64,000 nt of DNA from Pseudocitrobacter sp913778145 (GCA_035726825.1 JALNTX010000006.1:62001-126000); one strand, 5' to 3'; counted from the first letter of the stretch, positions 50,388 to 60,033 are shown. Made by a program: numbers and translations. Notes: generated by a model from the letters alone, not told the origin.

Positions 50388-52499
50388 TTACTCGAAGGTC
50401 CAGCCCACGTTTAAGCCAACGCCATAGTTACGCCCTGGCGCAGGTTCGTAGTAGCGACCATTGGATTCGTTAACGATGACGGAGCCGACATACTCGCGGT
50501 CAAACAGGTTGTCCACGCGACCAAAGACATCCATGTTCACCTTGCCAATATTGAATTTATAGCCGGTATTCAGGCCGACGACCGTCCACGATGGTGCTTT
50601 GGCGGTGTTTTCATCATTGGCCATGATATCGCTCAGATAACGAATATCGCCCCCGGCGTACCAGCCGCTTTCGGGTTCATATCCCAGTGAGGCAAAGCCC
50701 ATATTACGCGCGATCCCCGGCATACGGTTACCGTTACAGTTGGTGTCGTCGCATACGTTGGTGCGATAGGTTGCATCCAGATACGTCCACGCGGCTTTCA
50801 CTCGCCAGTTCTCGGCAAAGCGTTGATCGAGCGACAGTTCTGCACCCTGACGGCGCGTTTTACCCGCGTTTTTATAGCTGGTGCGTCCGCCGCTGCTGGC
50901 ATCGGTGACAATCTCGTTATCGGTATTGGTCTGGAAGAGGGCAACCGAGAGCAACCCGTTGCCGATACGGGTTTTACTGCCAATTTCGACGGTATCATTG
51001 GTTGACGGCTTAAGATCGAAATTCAAGCCACTTTTTCCATCGGAGCGATAAGAAAGTTCGTTGATAGTCGGTGTTTCGAAACCGCGCCCGGCAGAAAGAT
51101 AGACATTCCACGCATCGGTGATGGCGTACTTCAGTGAACCGGCGGGCAACCATTTGTGATAGTTGGCGTCGCCGCTGTCGTTGCCATTCTCAGGGGTAAT
51201 GTAGCGATCGTTGGAATCAAACCATACGGAGCTATAGCGTACCCCGGCATCCAGGCTTAGCTTTTCGGTCAACTGCCACTGCGTTTGCAGATACGGGTCA
51301 AGGTTCCACATCAGGTTACGTTCGTTGCGGCGCAAGTCGCCTTTCTGACCGTACTCCGGCGTGCTGCCGTTCATCACAAAGTTTTCATACCCTTTGCGCT
51401 GCTCACTCATGGTTTCATAATCCAGACCGGTGGTGAAGGTCACCGGCACCAGCAGTTCGCCCCGGTGCGTCCAGCGGGTATCAATGCCCTGATAATGACG
51501 GGTGAGTTCAATCACGCCACCTGCATGAGTAGGATTAAGCTGTGGCGCGCGTGGAATAGACTGGTACTGCGTTGTTTCGCGCTCGCCGGCGTAGAGCATC
51601 ATGCTCAGATCATCGTTTTCCGTTAACTGACGATCGTAGCGTAACCCCGCCTGTGTTTGCTTAATGGTTTTACGGGTGTGGTACTGCTCGGCGCGAGGCG
51701 ACTGTTGCGGGTTATCGCGCCATTCACTCTCAGTAAGCCCACCTGCATCATCGGCTTTAATATCGACGCTGTTAAACAGCAGCGTCAGTTTGCTGGCATC
51801 ATCAATGCGCACACCCAGTTTGGCGTTAGCGAGATTTTTCTGTGCGCCGCTGCGATCGCGGTAACCATGCGTTGAGAAACGGCTGGTGGAGACGGTGTAA
51901 TCGACGTCACCTGCCTGCGTGCCGTCGCCCACGGCGCCGGAGGCTTTCAGGCCATATCGCCAGCTACCAAAACTACCGTAATAGCTGCTGGCTTCTATGG
52001 TGCCCGGCTGCTGTCCGGTTTGCGTGTTGACGTTAATCACACCGCCGGAAGAGTTCCCGTACAGCGCTGAGAAGGGGCCACGAAGGACATCGATGCTTTC
52101 GACGCTGTTGATATCAATATTAGAGGTCTGCCCCTGACCATCCGGCATGGTGGCGGGAATACCGTCTACGTAGAGACGCAGCCCGCGAACGCCGAAGGTT
52201 GAACGCGCGCCAAAGCCGCGAATCGACAGCTGGAGATCCTGCGCATAGTTCTGGCGGTTTTGCACCTGCAAACCGGGTACTGCGCCAAGGGATTCCGAGA
52301 GATTCACGCGCGGCGCGGCGTGACGCATCTCCTCGCCATCGACCACGCTTACGGCCGCCGGGGTATCCAGTTCTGACAAAGTCTGTGGTGCCGCTGTAAC
52401 GATGATCGTTTGCTCATCGGCTGCAAAAAGAGCTGGCGAGAAAATGAGCGGTAAGAGAAGCGCCGGAAGCGATGCTGAATGTACATTTATGATTTTCAT
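50388..52499 (-). CDS. yncD: TonB-dependent outer membrane receptor YncD
   Basis: 703 residues with a signal peptide cleaved near ALFA|ADEQ. A TonB box-like EQTIIVTA follows, then the plug domain (about 40-160, QLSIRGFGARSTFGVRGLRL) and a 22-strand barrel. The C-terminal strand is YGVGLNVGWTFE. It matches E. coli YncD, a TonB receptor of uncertain ligand, proposed to be an iron chelate. It is divergent from yncE, as in E. coli. Confidence 0.93.
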   Translation of the reverse strand: MKIINVHSASLPALLLPLIFSPALFAADEQTIIVTAAPQTLSELDTPAAVSVVDGEEMRHAAPRVNLSESLGAVPGLQVQNRQNYAQDLQLSIRGFGARSTFGVRGLRLYVDGIPATMPDGQGQTSNIDINSVESIDVLRGPFSALYGNSSGGVINVNTQTGQQPGTIEASSYYGSFGSWRYGLKASGAVGDGTQAGDVDYTVSTSRFSTHGYRDRSGAQKNLANAKLGVRIDDASKLTLLFNSVDIKADDAGGLTESEWRDNPQQSPRAEQYHTRKTIKQTQAGLRYDRQLTENDDLSMMLYAGERETTQYQSIPRAPQLNPTHAGGVIELTRHYQGIDTRWTHRGELLVPVTFTTGLDYETMSEQRKGYENFVMNGSTPEYGQKGDLRRNERNLMWNLDPYLQTQWQLTEKLSLDAGVRYSSVWFDSNDRYITPENGNDSGDANYHKWLPAGSLKYAITDAWNVYLSAGRGFETPTINELSYRSDGKSGLNFDLKPSTNDTVEIGSKTRIGNGLLSVALFQTNTDNEIVTDASSGGRTSYKNAGKTRRQGAELSLDQRFAENWRVKAAWTYLDATYRTNVCDDTNCNGNRMPGIARNMGFASLGYEPESGWYAGGDIRYLSDIMANDENTAKAPSWTVVGLNTGYKFNIGKVNMDVFGRVDNLFDREYVGSVIVNESNGRYYEPAPGRNYGVGLNVGWTFE

Positions 52500-52655
52500 T
52501 ATAAACCCGCAAGACGAACCAAATGGAACATACCCAGGTATGTTAATACTTATGTAAACATATTGAAAACTTTAGCGGCACTTTGCGTTAAATATGATGT
52601 CGAATGGTGAAGTTTTTTACCGGCACACAGGAATTAAGACTCCACTTTACACCAA

Positions 52656-52674
52656 TTAATGATTACTATTCGCA
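52656..52674. promoter_or_regulatory. Possible Fur box between yncD and yncE
   Basis: ttaatgattactattcgca has the AATGAT half of the Fur consensus GATAATGATAATCATTATC and a partial second half (roughly 12 of 19 matches). Iron control of yncE is reported in E. coli as I recall, but the site is only a candidate. Confidence 0.4.
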
Positions 52675-52757
52675 TCTATAAAACGTCGTGCAATGACGCG
52701 ATGAAGTAAAGAAGCCTTGTGAAGCAGTAACATATTGGTCCATCAAAGGGAGTCGTC

Positions 52758-53819
52758 ATGTCATTACGTCAATTGTCCGCACCGCGTCTGCGTCGTTCGT
52801 TATTACTGAGCACTCTGTTACTGGCAGGTAGCTTCAGCGCCCATGCCGCCGACGAGATGCTGCGCAAAGCGGTCGGCAAAGGGGCTTATGAAATGGCCTA
52901 TAGCCAGCAGGAAAATGCGCTCTGGCTGGCTACATCACAGAGCCGTAAACTCGATAAAGGCGGCATTGTTTACCGTCTTGACCCGGTGACGCTGGAAGTT
53001 ACCCAGATTATTCATAACGATTTAAAACCGTTTGGCGCCACGATTAATAACCAGACCCAGACTCTGTGGTTTGGCAATACCACTAACAGCACCGTGACGG
53101 CGATTGACGCGAAAACCGGTGATGTGAAGGGCCGTCTGGTTCTGGATAACCGCAAACGCAGCGAAACCGTGCGCCCGCTGGCAACACGTGAACTGGCTGT
53201 GGATGAGAAAACCAACACCGTTTACGTTACCGGGCTAGGTAAAGAGAGCGTAGTTTGGGCGATCGACGGCGAGAAACTGGCGCTGAAGGCCACCATCGAA
53301 AATACCGGCAAAATGGGCACCGGCCTGGCGGTGGATGCAGACAAGCAGCGTCTGTATGTGACCAACGGTGATGGCGAACTGGTGACTATCGACACCGCGA
53401 GCAACAAAGTGCTGGAGCGTAAGAAACTTCAGGACGATGGCAAAGAGCACTTCTACATCAACATTAGCCTGGATACCGCAGGTCAGCGTGCGTTTATCAC
53501 CGACTCTAAAGCACCGCAGGTGCTGGCGGTTGATCTGAAATCTGGCAAGGTGCTGGCGACTATCGATACGCCGGAATCCCTGGGCGTACTCTACAACCCA
53601 ACACGTGATGAAGTTTACGTGACGCAACGTAAAGCGGGTACCGTAACGGTGATTGATGCGAAAAACTACAAGGTGACCAAAACCATCAAAACGCCAACCT
53701 TCCCGAACAGCCTGGCGCTTTCTGGCGATGGCAAAACCCTTTACGTGAGCGTGAAGCAGGAATCGACTCGCGAGAAAGAAGCGACTCAGCCGGACGATGT
53801 GATTCGTATCGCGCTGTAA
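52758..53819 (+). CDS. yncE: YncE, periplasmic beta-propeller protein
   Basis: 353 residues, as in E. coli, with a signal peptide cleaved near SAHA|ADEML. The mature protein is a seven-bladed YVTN-type beta-propeller with repeated blades such as LAVDADKQRLYVTNGDGELV and EVYVTQRKAGTVTVID. E. coli YncE is exported and binds single-stranded DNA in vitro; its role is unknown. The ribosome site is aagggagtcgtc. A terminator follows. Confidence 0.95.
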   Translation: MSLRQLSAPRLRRSLLLSTLLLAGSFSAHAADEMLRKAVGKGAYEMAYSQQENALWLATSQSRKLDKGGIVYRLDPVTLEVTQIIHNDLKPFGATINNQTQTLWFGNTTNSTVTAIDAKTGDVKGRLVLDNRKRSETVRPLATRELAVDEKTNTVYVTGLGKESVVWAIDGEKLALKATIENTGKMGTGLAVDADKQRLYVTNGDGELVTIDTASNKVLERKKLQDDGKEHFYINISLDTAGQRAFITDSKAPQVLAVDLKSGKVLATIDTPESLGVLYNPTRDEVYVTQRKAGTVTVIDAKNYKVTKTIKTPTFPNSLALSGDGKTLYVSVKQESTREKEATQPDDVIRIAL

Positions 53820-53822
53820 AAT

Positions 53823-53851
53823 AAAAAAAGCGGCTAATCAGCCGCTTTTTT
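53823..53851. terminator. Bidirectional terminator between yncE and ansP
   Basis: agcggct-aatc-agccgct with A-run on the left and T-run on the right, between two convergent stop codons. Confidence 0.9.
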
Positions 53852-53866
53852 ACTCTCTTATATCAA

Positions 53867-55309
53867 TTATGGTGCCGAGCGATGAATCTCATGCACGCGC
53901 TTACGCACGCCAAACCAGCCCGCAACCAGCAGTACCGCAATCACCGGAATTGAGCCAATGGTGTAGGTACCGTTAGGATAATCAAACGCCATCAGCACCA
54001 GCACGCTGAACAGGAACAGCAGCGTCAGCCAGGAGGTGAACGGTGCGCCCGGTAGCTTAAAGCTGATATCCGCCGCTTTACCTTCTTTAATCGCTTTGCG
54101 CAGACGCATCTGGCAAACCACGATAAAGGCCCAGGAGGCAATAATCCCCAGCGATGCGACGTTAAGGACAATCTCAAACACCTGAGACGGCACCAGATAG
54201 TTAAGGAATACGCCAATCACATAGACGCCCAGCGTCGCCAGGATACCTGCGTAAGGCACGTGCTGGCGGCTCATTTTGGACATAAACTTCGGTGCGGAAC
54301 CGCCCATCGACATCGAACGCAGAATACGCCCGGTTGAATAGAGGCCTGAGTTAAGGCTGGAGAGCGCCGCAGTCAGGACCACCACGTTCATCACATCGCC
54401 CATGTACGGCACGCCGAGTTTTGAGAAGAATGTGACAAACGGGCTTTGACCTGCCTGATAGGCGTTCCACGGAAGCAGCAGAACCAGCAGCACGACAGAA
54501 CCGACGTAGAACAGACCAATACGCCAGATAACGCTGTTGATGGCGCGTGGCACCGTGTTCTCCGGGTCTTTCGCTTCACCGGCGGCGGTGCCGACTAACT
54601 CAATCGACGCAAAGGCAAAAACCACGCCCTGAACCAGTACCAGCGCAGGTAGCAGGCCATGCGGGAAGAAGCCGCCATTATCGGTGATGAGATGGAAGCC
54701 GGTGGCGTTGCCATCAAGCGGTTTGCCGCTGCCGAGGAAAATGGTGCCGACCACCAGGAAGGCAACGATCGCCAGCACTTTCACCAGCGCAAACCAGAAC
54801 TCCATTTCAGCGAACCATTTCACGCCAATCATATTCATGGTGCCGACGATCGCCAATGCGCCCAGCGCGAACACCCATTGCGGCACATCGCCAAACGCGC
54901 CCCAGTAGTGCATATAGAGTGCAACGGCGGTGATGTCGACAATCCCGGTCATCGCCCAGTTGACGAAATACATCCAGCCAGCGACGTAGGCGGCTTTTTC
55001 GCCAAGGAATTCACGGGCATATGAAACAAAACTGCCGCTGGAAGGGCGGTGTAATACCAGTTCACCCAACGCGCGGAGTATAAAGAAAGAAAAGATCCCG
55101 CAGACCAGATAGACGATAGCCAGCGACGGCCCCGCCATCTGCAAACGAGCGCCCGCACCGAGAAACAGGCCGGTACCAATCGCGCCGCCGATAGCAATCA
55201 TCTGGATCTGACGATTGCCCATCGCTTTGTGATAACCCTCTTCGTGGGAGTTTAGCCAACGGCGTTTCGCCGCACGCTGCTCCTCGGTGGTGTTGTGCTT
55301 TGTATTCAT
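53867..55309 (-). CDS. ansP: L-asparagine permease AnsP
   Basis: 480 residues of the amino acid/polyamine transporter family with 12 membrane helices. The family signature near the N-terminus is QMIAIGGAIGTGLFLGAGA. It closely matches E. coli AnsP, but the C-terminus stops at HEIHRSAP, about 20 residues shorter than the 499-residue E. coli protein, without loss of any helix. It imports asparagine. Confidence 0.95.
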   Translation of the reverse strand: MNTKHNTTEEQRAAKRRWLNSHEEGYHKAMGNRQIQMIAIGGAIGTGLFLGAGARLQMAGPSLAIVYLVCGIFSFFILRALGELVLHRPSSGSFVSYAREFLGEKAAYVAGWMYFVNWAMTGIVDITAVALYMHYWGAFGDVPQWVFALGALAIVGTMNMIGVKWFAEMEFWFALVKVLAIVAFLVVGTIFLGSGKPLDGNATGFHLITDNGGFFPHGLLPALVLVQGVVFAFASIELVGTAAGEAKDPENTVPRAINSVIWRIGLFYVGSVVLLVLLLPWNAYQAGQSPFVTFFSKLGVPYMGDVMNVVVLTAALSSLNSGLYSTGRILRSMSMGGSAPKFMSKMSRQHVPYAGILATLGVYVIGVFLNYLVPSQVFEIVLNVASLGIIASWAFIVVCQMRLRKAIKEGKAADISFKLPGAPFTSWLTLLFLFSVLVLMAFDYPNGTYTIGSIPVIAVLLVAGWFGVRKRVHEIHRSAP

Positions 55310-55638
55310 TAATTTTATACCTGCTTACCTGTCTAAATCCTTCACGGATGTCCTGTTACCCCGCGCAATAACAAACGATTGCGTGGATAGCAAATTATGC
55401 TGTCTTTCTCACGTTTCTGATGCAGAGATAAGACAAACATGGCGCTGCATCCTACACAAAACGCCATATTGACGCAAAATATAGATGCAGGATCTCAGCG
55501 CTGCTCACAGCCTGGTTGTCGTCGATTCAGCAAACTTAACGATTTATGAATTCTGCTCATGGCTCCTTTCACATTTGCCTGGCTAATACTTGTCGCCAGG
55601 ATGCGCTACGGTATAAAGCACAACGTAAGGAGAAACCG
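55310..55638. other. ansP-cupin divergent intergenic region
   Basis: 329 bp between the two start codons. No convincing gene: the open frame running from 55546 into the cupin gene has no ribosome site of its own. Both promoters must lie here, but I cannot assign a regulator. Confidence 0.5.
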
Positions 55639-56037
55639 ATGAAAATTATTCGTAGTGGGTCGCTGCCGTCAGTCAAAGGCCCGGACAGCTGGTTTACCGG
55701 TACCGTCAGAATCGATGCGCCTTTTCAGGCTGAAGCCCCCGCGAAAGTGGGTGGGGCAACGGTGACGTTTGAACCTGGCGCACGCACCGCCTGGCATACG
55801 CATCCATTGGGCCAGACGTTAATTGTGACTCAGGGCCGAGGCTGGCTACAGGAGTGGGGGAAAGCGCCTGAAGTGCTGAACCAGGGCGATATTGCGTGGA
55901 TCCCACCGGAGGTAAAACACTGGCACGGCGCAAGTGCCGAAACGGCAATGACCCATATCGCCATTGCCGAAGCCGAAAACGGCAGCCCGGTCACGTGGCT
56001 TGAGCAGGTGACAGAGGAACAGTATAAAGAGTGTTAA
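55639..56037 (+). CDS. Cupin protein, (R)-mandelonitrile lyase-like
   Basis: 132 residues from the ATG at 55639 after taaggagaaaccg. A single-domain cupin closely resembling bacterial manganese hydroxynitrile lyases (GtHNL type). The likely metal ligands His53, His55, Gln59 (TAWHTHPLGQTLIVT) and His94 (KHWHGA), and His106 (MTHIAI), are all at the corresponding positions. Those enzymes add cyanide to aldehydes in vitro, but the natural role of most homologues is unknown. A single-gene unit followed by a BIME and terminator. Confidence 0.85.
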   Translation: MKIIRSGSLPSVKGPDSWFTGTVRIDAPFQAEAPAKVGGATVTFEPGARTAWHTHPLGQTLIVTQGRGWLQEWGKAPEVLNQGDIAWIPPEVKHWHGASAETAMTHIAIAEAENGSPVTWLEQVTEEQYKEC

Positions 56038-56083
56038 TATTAGCCTGAGCATTTCAGATTGCTGACAGCGTATGTTTTGTTCT

Positions 56084-56184
<101 letters not shown>

Positions 56185-56206
56185 TTTTGTGTTTGTCATT
56201 AATCTC

Positions 56207-56238
56207 AAGCGAGCTATCCTGAGGGGGCTCGCTTTTTT
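56207..56238 (+). terminator. Terminator downstream of the cupin gene and BIME
   Basis: agcgagc-tatcctgagggg-gctcgct followed by ttttt, a 7-bp stem with a 12-nt loop. Confidence 0.8.
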
Positions 56239-56545
56239 ATTTCCTCATCTTCTCTGAAATAAATGAATTCTGAAATTTTGCCTATGGGTTTAAAGCCTAA
56301 AGGGAGAAGTATACTCTTCAGGTGTGCAGATAATGATAATCAGGGCAGGGCGGTAGCACGTTAATACATAATGAATGAATATAATTTGATGTGCGATTAT
56401 TTTCTGTGTGTATGATTCGTTACAGTGAATAGGGTGATTATTAACAGCGGGCAGTGTTTTTATTTGGGAAACTCCTGGAGAGTCTTAATTCCATAAAAAT
56501 ATTTTGCTGTGATTAACCCAATTGATTGATAAAAAGGATTTAAAG
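56239..56545. other. A/T-rich region upstream of the exported orphan
   Basis: 307 bp without a credible gene. It shows A/T-rich promoter-like sequence and a good ribosome site at the end (aaaaaggatttaaag). No operator recognised. Confidence 0.5.
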
Positions 56546-57010
56546 ATGTTTAAGCAAATGACGATCGCATTTGTACTGATGACGACGGTAGTAATACCTT
56601 GTAGCGCGATGCGTACTGAGACCAAGCAAAACGGAAATATCATCATTGGCGCCCTTGGGCCGGATGAGGGAAATGACCTTGCGCATACGACGTGTCTGCT
56701 GAGTCGTTCAGGAAAAATCGATACCGGGAATGTAGAGTATCTTGAGGGTGCGCACTGCGCATTGGGTGCAAAAGAATGTGGCTACTACGCCGTGATGAAG
56801 TTAAACGGTGTAGAAACGAGGCTAAAGCAGGTCATGTCAAGTGAACACTCGGCGGCGTATTCCAACGGCGATATCACACTGAATACGCAACAAACGCGAA
56901 TTCACCCTGAAACCGCGGACGATGAGGGAAGTGATTATAAGTTTGTGATGGTGATTAAAATGAAAGGTGTTGAGAAACGGGTTGAGATGGAGGGATATTG
57001 TGGGGCGTGA
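56546..57010 (+). CDS. Exported protein of unknown function (154 aa)
   Basis: 154 residues from the ATG at 56546, preceded by aaaaggatttaaag. A signal peptide (MFKQMTIAFVLMTTVVIPCS) is cleaved near CSA|M. The mature part has cysteines in HTTCLLSR, AHCALGAKECGYY and near the end (EGYCGA), suggesting disulfide bonding in the periplasm, and several short beta strands. I recognise no family. There is no partner gene in the same direction within 120 bp. Confidence 0.65.
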   Translation: MFKQMTIAFVLMTTVVIPCSAMRTETKQNGNIIIGALGPDEGNDLAHTTCLLSRSGKIDTGNVEYLEGAHCALGAKECGYYAVMKLNGVETRLKQVMSSEHSAAYSNGDITLNTQQTRIHPETADDEGSDYKFVMVIKMKGVEKRVEMEGYCGA

Positions 57011-57134
57011 GTGATTCATTCATGTAAAAATGATTTTGAACGATTACTTCTTTATCATGGTGCGAAACTACCGAAATATGGTGTTAGCAATATTTCTTGA
57101 TTTAACTAAACAGTGCGGAAGCACAAAGGGTTAA

Positions 57135-57651
57135 TTGGATAATATACAATCAGACGGAAAAGAAAACGATTTTGAATATTTTAATAACCCAAAACTCAAG
57201 ACTTACTCCTTTGTCCCCTGATTATCCAAGTTGTGATGAATGTTATGCCAGTCTCCTGATTTATACAGGGGATATCCATCCTGACACTATAAGTATTCAA
57301 TTAGGGTTAACCCCTACCCAGCTAAACGTAAGGGGAGAGGTTATTCTAACGCAATTGGGAAAATCCAGAAGGGCGAAAAATTCATATTGGCAACTTTCAA
57401 CCGAGGAATCAGTGAAATCAAAAGATATTCGAGACCATCTTGACTGGCTACTCGCATTACTGGTAGCGAAATCTGAAGCTCTCGCAGTGTTGCAGAAATC
57501 AGAAAATATCACGATGGGGATTGATTGCGTTTGGCGATCGTTAAATGGTCATGGTGGGCCAACCTTATGGCCAGAACAGATGAGAATTATGGCAGAACTT
57601 GGACTGGAGTGTGCATTTGATATCTATTTTTTGGGTGTAGAGGGGGATTGA
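57135..57651 (+). pseudogene. DUF4279-type protein gene, apparently frameshifted near its 5' end
   Basis: The main frame (from a TTG at 57172, 159 residues) has DUF4279 features: ECYASLLIYTGDIHPDTISI, LGLTPT and GPTLWPEQMRIMAELGLECA, and a long central helix. But that TTG lacks a ribosome site. A different frame starts at TTG 57135 after aaaggg and reads 28 codons, ending ...KTYSFVP and a TGA at 57219. Removing one C from cccc at 57215-57218 would join the two as ...YSFVPDYPSCDECYA. This points to a one-base insertion, a sequencing error, or recoding at CCC-TGA. DUF4279 function is unknown. Confidence 0.65.
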
Positions 57652-57736
57652 TCATTAAAAAACGCCACTCAGGCGGAGTACAGTCATAGCGGAGCAGCGG
57701 CGGCGATATTTCGCCAGGTTAGGTTATGCCGCTAAC
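57641..57736. repeat. Direct repeat, copy 1
   Basis: From the 3' end of the DUF4279 gene through aaaaaacgccac, ggcggagta, ggagcagcgg and tcgccag. It aligns without gaps to 58571-58666 at an offset of exactly 930 bp; I count about 74 of 90 identical bases. The inner half can form hairpins. Confidence 0.8.
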
Positions 57737-57838
57737 GCAAAGAAAAGGCTCTTGAAGATGGGGTGGCAAAGGATCTTAAAAATATAAACGCAACACATCA
57801 GGATAAAACCCAATGCTCAGGAAATTCTATAGGCACAT

Positions 57839-58534
57839 ATGCCAAAATTCAAAAACTTTAGAAGGGATTTAATTATGCGCAGCATTGGCTATGTTTTTGG
57901 CGCTTTTGTTATCATGCCGATCACCATCATTATTATTAATATGTTCTTTTTTAAGGGTAATAACGTTACGCAGGCGCAGATAACAAATTATATCAATGAT
58001 AGTAAGATGATTGAAATTTATATTCCAAAGTCAGGGTATGGCAGATTCAATGAAAATGCTTTTAACCAAGGATATGAAACAAAAGAAAATTATGAGAGTT
58101 ATAAAGTTGGTTTAAGTAAAAAACACAGCGGATATAAAACTATTCACCGGTTTATATTTTTCTCAAAAAAATACAACAAATATCTTGTTCTTTTGACTTT
58201 TGATGGGTTTGACTATACTGACGCATTCAATACTGAAAAAGTCAAGACTGAAAAGAATGGCCAGCGTGGTGATGTAGCCAGCGCTGGGCATTATTTCATT
58301 GTTCGCATAAATAACAGGCAGTGGAATGACAAGGATTATGGTACTGAGATAAATCCAGTACCGATTTTTGGCGTAACAGTCTCTGGCCGTGACTATGATG
58401 AAATGCAACAGAAGTATTTGGAGAACGCCAGAGTTTTTTTTGACGTTTCAGATGAACTTAACCGTGTTTTTGTAGGGCAGTATATGAATTATTTTTTGCC
58501 GGAAAAAGATTTGAAAAAATGGTTCAGCGAATAA
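57839..58534 (+). CDS. A/T-rich orphan membrane-anchored protein (231 aa)
   Basis: 231 residues, or 219 if the ATG at 57875 is used (preceded by a better ribosome site, gaagggatttaatt). A basic N-terminus and one membrane helix (about 14-38, SIGYVFGAFVIMPITIIIIN) are followed by a soluble, aromatic- and lysine-rich domain with no cysteine. I recognise no family. Base composition is much more A/T-rich than the surroundings, and the gene sits between two direct repeats, both signs of acquisition. Confidence 0.7.
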   Translation: MPKFKNFRRDLIMRSIGYVFGAFVIMPITIIIINMFFFKGNNVTQAQITNYINDSKMIEIYIPKSGYGRFNENAFNQGYETKENYESYKVGLSKKHSGYKTIHRFIFFSKKYNKYLVLLTFDGFDYTDAFNTEKVKTEKNGQRGDVASAGHYFIVRINNRQWNDKDYGTEINPVPIFGVTVSGRDYDEMQQKYLENARVFFDVSDELNRVFVGQYMNYFLPEKDLKKWFSE

Positions 58535-58570
58535 TATTAAGAAGTTTGTATTTCATTATTTCTGGTGGAG

Positions 58571-58666
58571 GGGAGGATTTAACATCAAAAAACGCCACCC
58601 CGGCGGAGTACAATCATACCGGAGCAGCGGCAGCGATATATCGCCAGATTCGGTTACGCTGCTGAC
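58571..58666. repeat. Direct repeat, copy 2 (runs into the MFS gene end)
   Basis: Second copy of the 96-bp repeat. Its last 13 bases are the 3' end of the leftward MFS transporter gene, so copy 1 carries a degenerate duplicate of that gene end. The pair brackets the orphan gene. Confidence 0.8.
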
Positions 58667-59964
58667 GGCGTCAGAGTGATACGGTCCAGCGGCCCTACAA
58701 TAAACAAATAGGAAGCCAGGCCAATGAGCCCCATTGAGCTGACATACAGAATTGCATAGTCAAAAGATTGGGTATTTGCGAGGATCACGCCAATCACCAG
58801 CGGCGTGACAATGCTCGCCAGATTACCGCACATATTGAAAACGCCCCCTGCAATACCTAAAACCTCTTTTGGTGAGGTATCGCTTAACACGCACCAGCCC
58901 AGATTGCCGAATCCTTTGGCAAAAAAGGCAAGGCTCATAGCTGCAATCACCACAAATTCCGAAGAGGTGTAGTTGGCGACAATAATGACGCATGAAAGCA
59001 GCATGCCGCATATCACCGGGAATTTCCGCGCGGTCGTCAGGCTGTAACCACGTTTAAGCAGCCAGTCGGAGAAGACGCCGCCCATTAATCCGCCAATAAA
59101 TCCTGCGATAGCGGGAATACTGGCAACAAATCCGACTTTAAGAATCGACATTCCCTTCGCCTGATACAAATAGGTCGGAAACCAGGTCAGGAAAAACCAG
59201 GTAATGGATGTCACGCAGAACTGGCCGATATAAACGCCAATCATCATACGGTTTACGCACACGCTTTTGATTTGCGCCAGTGTCAGTTTGTGCTGTTCTT
59301 TCTTACTACCAAGCGTCGGCTCGCCGCCTCCCTCACGAATATAATCCAGCTCCTGTTGATTTACCTTTGGATGTTGAAGCGGATCTTTCACTTTTACCAG
59401 CCAGAATATGCCCAGCAAAACGCCGATCGCCCCTATGTAATAGAAGACATAATGCCAGCTCAGGTTATGCAGAATAATGGTCATTAACGGCGTGATAATA
59501 CCCAGTGAAATATACTGCGCTGCCTGATATACCGAAGTGACGAACCCGCGTTCATTGTTTGGGAACCACTGCACGCTTAGACGACTGTTTGCCGGAAAGG
59601 CAGGTGCTTCAATTGCGCCCATCAGTAAACGCAGCACCACCAGTACAATAAGCGGGCTGGCGTAGAGATAAATAGTGCCCTGAAACATTGTCACCAAAGA
59701 CCAGCCGATTAAGGCGCAGCCGTAAACCAGACGAGAGCCGTACCGATCTAACAACCAGCCGCCGGGCAGTTGCATAATGACGTAGGAAATACCAAATACG
59801 GAAAATGCGAGGCCCATTGCTTCCGGGTCGAATCCCAGCTCTTTACTCATAATCGGCGCGACAACGGAAAGTGTCGCGCGGTCCGCGTAGTTAAATACGG
59901 TGGCTAAAAACAGAAATATCAAAATGCTATAACGGACATTAGTACGTTTTATTATTGTATTCAT
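58654..59964 (-). CDS. MFS transporter, hexuronate/galactarate (ACS) family
   Basis: 436 residues from the ATG at 59964 after aaggagtgggtg, with 12 membrane helices. Anion:cation symporter motifs: NYADRATLSVVAPIM in helix 1 and MQLPGGWLLDRYGSR in the helix 2-3 loop, as in GarP/GudP/DgoT. It probably imports galactarate or L-talarate for the dehydratase encoded upstream in the same direction. The divergent LacI regulator likely controls both. Confidence 0.9.
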   Translation of the reverse strand: MNTIIKRTNVRYSILIFLFLATVFNYADRATLSVVAPIMSKELGFDPEAMGLAFSVFGISYVIMQLPGGWLLDRYGSRLVYGCALIGWSLVTMFQGTIYLYASPLIVLVVLRLLMGAIEAPAFPANSRLSVQWFPNNERGFVTSVYQAAQYISLGIITPLMTIILHNLSWHYVFYYIGAIGVLLGIFWLVKVKDPLQHPKVNQQELDYIREGGGEPTLGSKKEQHKLTLAQIKSVCVNRMMIGVYIGQFCVTSITWFFLTWFPTYLYQAKGMSILKVGFVASIPAIAGFIGGLMGGVFSDWLLKRGYSLTTARKFPVICGMLLSCVIIVANYTSSEFVVIAAMSLAFFAKGFGNLGWCVLSDTSPKEVLGIAGGVFNMCGNLASIVTPLVIGVILANTQSFDYAILYVSSMGLIGLASYLFIVGPLDRITLTPSAA

Positions 59965-60033
59965 CACCCACTCCTTTTTCAGGGTTGCGAGAGAATGTTG
60001 TAGGGTAAGAGGGCGGGTTAACCCGCCCGAAGA

